A stretch of DNA of 64,000 nucleotides from Bacteroidia bacterium (lineage in GTDB: Bacteria > Bacteroidota > Bacteroidia > Flavobacteriales > Flavobacteriaceae). The stretch's first letter is position 1, and every line of letters begins with the position of its first letter. Below the pieces are notes generated by a model. The model was not told where the DNA came from. It searched no databases and saw only the letters and a program-made list of their open reading frames with translations. The stretch spans positions 124,001 to 188,000 of the forward strand of contig JAUIDI010000001.1 of NCBI GenBank assembly GCA_030428705.1, given 5' to 3'. Shown piece after piece: positions 62,453 through 64,000 of the stretch. Both the position numbers and the translations under genes were made by a program.

Positions 62453-64000
62453 CTACTTTTCCTTTTTATCGATATAAAAATTGCGGTCGACCTTAAAAGT
62501 CGTGGCATTGGGGTCGGCGGTTTCGGTTTTCCAATCCGAAGTTGGGGTGAGCCATAACGGTTTTCCATCGACAAAAACCCGTAACGGCATGGCAAAACCT
62601 TCGATTACGTTCGTCCATCGGTATTTGATGACATTACCATCTTCCATTTGGTATTCAAATACCGGTATTTGCGTCGTACGCAAGTATTGGTCGAAAACCT
62701 TTGATAGATCCAACCCCGATTTCTCGCTTATGTAGTTTTCGATTTGTTGGGTGGTCACGGTCTGGTGGTAAAAATCTTTGTTGAGTCCGCGTAAGATCTG
62801 CCGCCATTTTTTATCATCATCGATCAATTGACGAATGGTGTGCAGCATGTTGGCCCCTTTATAATACATATCGCCCGACCCGCCATGGTTCACGCCGTAT
62901 TCCCCGATAATGGGGCGGTCGTTCTGTATGTTCGCCCGGGTACCGATAACATAGTCGGCCGCCGCTTCGGAACTATGGTAATAATCAAGGTAAAGGTTTT
63001 CCGAGTAGGCCGTAAAGCCTTCATGGATCCACATATCGGCGATATCGCGATAGGTAATGTTATTGGCAAACCATTCATGGCCCGACTCATGGATAATAAT
63101 AAAATCGAATTTGAGTCCTTGGCCGGTATTTGACAGGTCGTTGCCCAAATAACCGTTCTGGTATCGATTGCCGTAGGTGACCGAACTTTGGTGTTCCATG
63201 CCCAAATAAGGGACTTCCACCAATTTAAAACCATCTTTATAAAAAGGGTAGGGGCCGAACCAATGTTCAAAGGCCTTCATCATCATCGGGGCCTGTTTGA
63301 ACTGTTCCTTGGCCTTTTCAAGATTGTCCCGTAATACGTAATAATCCAAGGACAACGGACCTTGTTCGCCTTGGTATTTTTCCCCAAAATGCACGTAGTC
63401 GCCAATATTGACATTGACGCCATAATTGTTGATGGGGTTCGCCACGAACCAATGATAGGTCTTGGTGTCGGTAGCCTCGTCGATCTTGCGGAGACGCCCG
63501 TTTGAAACGTCCATCAAATCTTTGGGAACCTTGACACTGATCAACATACTATCGACCTCGTCGTACATGTGGTCTTTATTGGGCCACCAGACACTGGCAC
63601 CCAGACCCTGGCACGAAGTAGCGACAAAATGCTTGCCGTTTTTATCTTTCGACCACGAAAAGCCACCGTCCCATGGGGCTCGCACGGCCTCTTTGGGATT
63701 GCCTGAATAGTGTACGACGATTTCATTAAAATCCCCGACTTTTTGTGGTTTTTCCAATTTGATAAAGTGTGCATTGATCTTTGAAGAAAAATCCAGCGTT
63801 TTACCGTCTTGGGTAACCTTTTCGATTTTTAAGGGTGGTTGTAGGTCGATTTGCATGACCTGCGCCGAATTCAAGACCTTGTACCGTACCAGGTTCGACC
63901 CCGAAATATACTTTTCGTCGGGTTTGACCTCGATATCGAGATGGTAATAGTTCAAATCCCACCAGGCACGTTCTCCCGTAATACTTCCCCTGAGCGTATC
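62453..64000 (-). CDS. M1 family aminopeptidase, N-terminal part cut by window
   Basis: The frame is open beyond 64000 on the minus strand, so the N-terminus is outside. The visible 516 residues contain the N-terminal beta domain (LNYYHLDIEVKPDEKYISG), the zinc motif HESGHEW followed by WIHEGF (HExxH and third ligand Glu 18 residues on), and the start of the C-terminal domain ending KVDRNFYIDKKEK. M1 peptidases of this type remove N-terminal residues from peptides. It is convergent with the array side and seems to be the core gene that borders the cassette region. Confidence 0.9.
   Translation of the reverse strand, partial: DTLRGSITGERAWWDLNYYHLDIEVKPDEKYISGSNLVRYKVLNSAQVMQIDLQPPLKIEKVTQDGKTLDFSSKINAHFIKLEKPQKVGDFNEIVVHYSGNPKEAVRAPWDGGFSWSKDKNGKHFVATSCQGLGASVWWPNKDHMYDEVDSMLISVKVPKDLMDVSNGRLRKIDEATDTKTYHWFVANPINNYGVNVNIGDYVHFGEKYQGEQGPLSLDYYVLRDNLEKAKEQFKQAPMMMKAFEHWFGPYPFYKDGFKLVEVPYLGMEHQSSVTYGNRYQNGYLGNDLSNTGQGLKFDFIIIHESGHEWFANNITYRDIADMWIHEGFTAYSENLYLDYYHSSEAAADYVIGTRANIQNDRPIIGEYGVNHGGSGDMYYKGANMLHTIRQLIDDDKKWRQILRGLNKDFYHQTVTTQQIENYISEKSGLDLSKVFDQYLRTTQIPVFEYQMEDGNVIKYRWTNVIEGFAMPLRVFVDGKPLWLTPTSDWKTETADPNATTFKVDRNFYIDKKEK

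Noticed and set aside
62335-62595. Minus-strand open frame of 86 codons at the M1 gene end
   Set aside because: Overlaps the M1 gene in another frame and shows no conserved motif.

Overview
The window looks like a chromosomal segment of a marine-type member of the Bacteroidota, most likely Flavobacteriaceae. The evidence is the many short lipoprotein signal peptides, promoters that fit the Bacteroidota pattern TTG-N19-TAnnTTTG rather than the enterobacterial one, PspC/head-GIN/DUF4870 envelope genes, and the closest recognisable gene families. There are no tRNA or rRNA genes, no CRISPR array, no insertion sequence and no SusC/SusD pair. The left edge cuts eboE and the right edge cuts an M1 aminopeptidase gene.

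Region 1 (1-2.35 kb) is the end of an ebo cluster (eboE, eboF). Region 2 (2.4-31.3 kb) is a large sugar-catabolic island in several opposing operons. It opens with a minus-strand set (ThuA-like, PIG-L deacetylase, TIM-barrel isomerase, MFS permease). A seven-gene plus-strand operon follows (TIM-barrel isomerase, Gfo/Idh/MocA dehydrogenase, zinc alcohol dehydrogenase, small DUF1059-like protein, NAD-dependent epimerase, second Gfo/Idh/MocA dehydrogenase, very large SGNH/propeller/cytochrome c lipoprotein). Next comes a minus-strand operon (RhaM-type mutarotase, GH88-like unsaturated uronyl hydrolase, old-yellow-enzyme protein, SDR, small membrane protein, sodium symporter). It diverges from a plus-strand operon of mannonate dehydratase UxuA, an SglT-like symporter, a Tat-exported Gfo/Idh/MocA protein and a sulfatase. 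The island ends with a galactose mutarotase, a formylglycine-generating enzyme with both catalytic cysteines, and galactokinase. Together these suggest import and oxidation of sugars from a sulfated, uronic-acid- and possibly rhamnose- or galactose-containing algal polysaccharide. The substrate is inference.

Region 3 (31.3-55.4 kb) is mainly housekeeping, envelope and stress genes: a LytTR regulator, thioredoxin reductase, a BioF-like aminotransferase with a dipeptide epimerase, PadR-PspC-head GIN, DUF4870, DUF4442, AIM24, DUF2461, an accessory glycan set (DUF5060 protein, M81 peptidase, six-hairpin protein), an FAD-GDH-like dehydrogenase with its hitch-hiker subunit, NudK, a PBP4-type carboxypeptidase, divergent oxyR/dps, and a sigma-54 activator with an N-terminal cyclic-nucleotide domain.

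Region 4 (55.4-62.45 kb) is the most unusual part. Eight minus-strand genes of unrelated type (secreted unknowns, DUF4440, CPBP protease, AraC + NmrA, suppressor-of-fused, MORN-like) lie between two convergent core genes. Most are followed just after the stop codon by a palindromic element whose ends carry AAC...GTT and whose inside folds into further hairpins; several elements are clearly related in sequence. This is the architecture of an integron-like cassette array without a visible integrase (a CALIN-like array) and is the best candidate for an undescribed system here.
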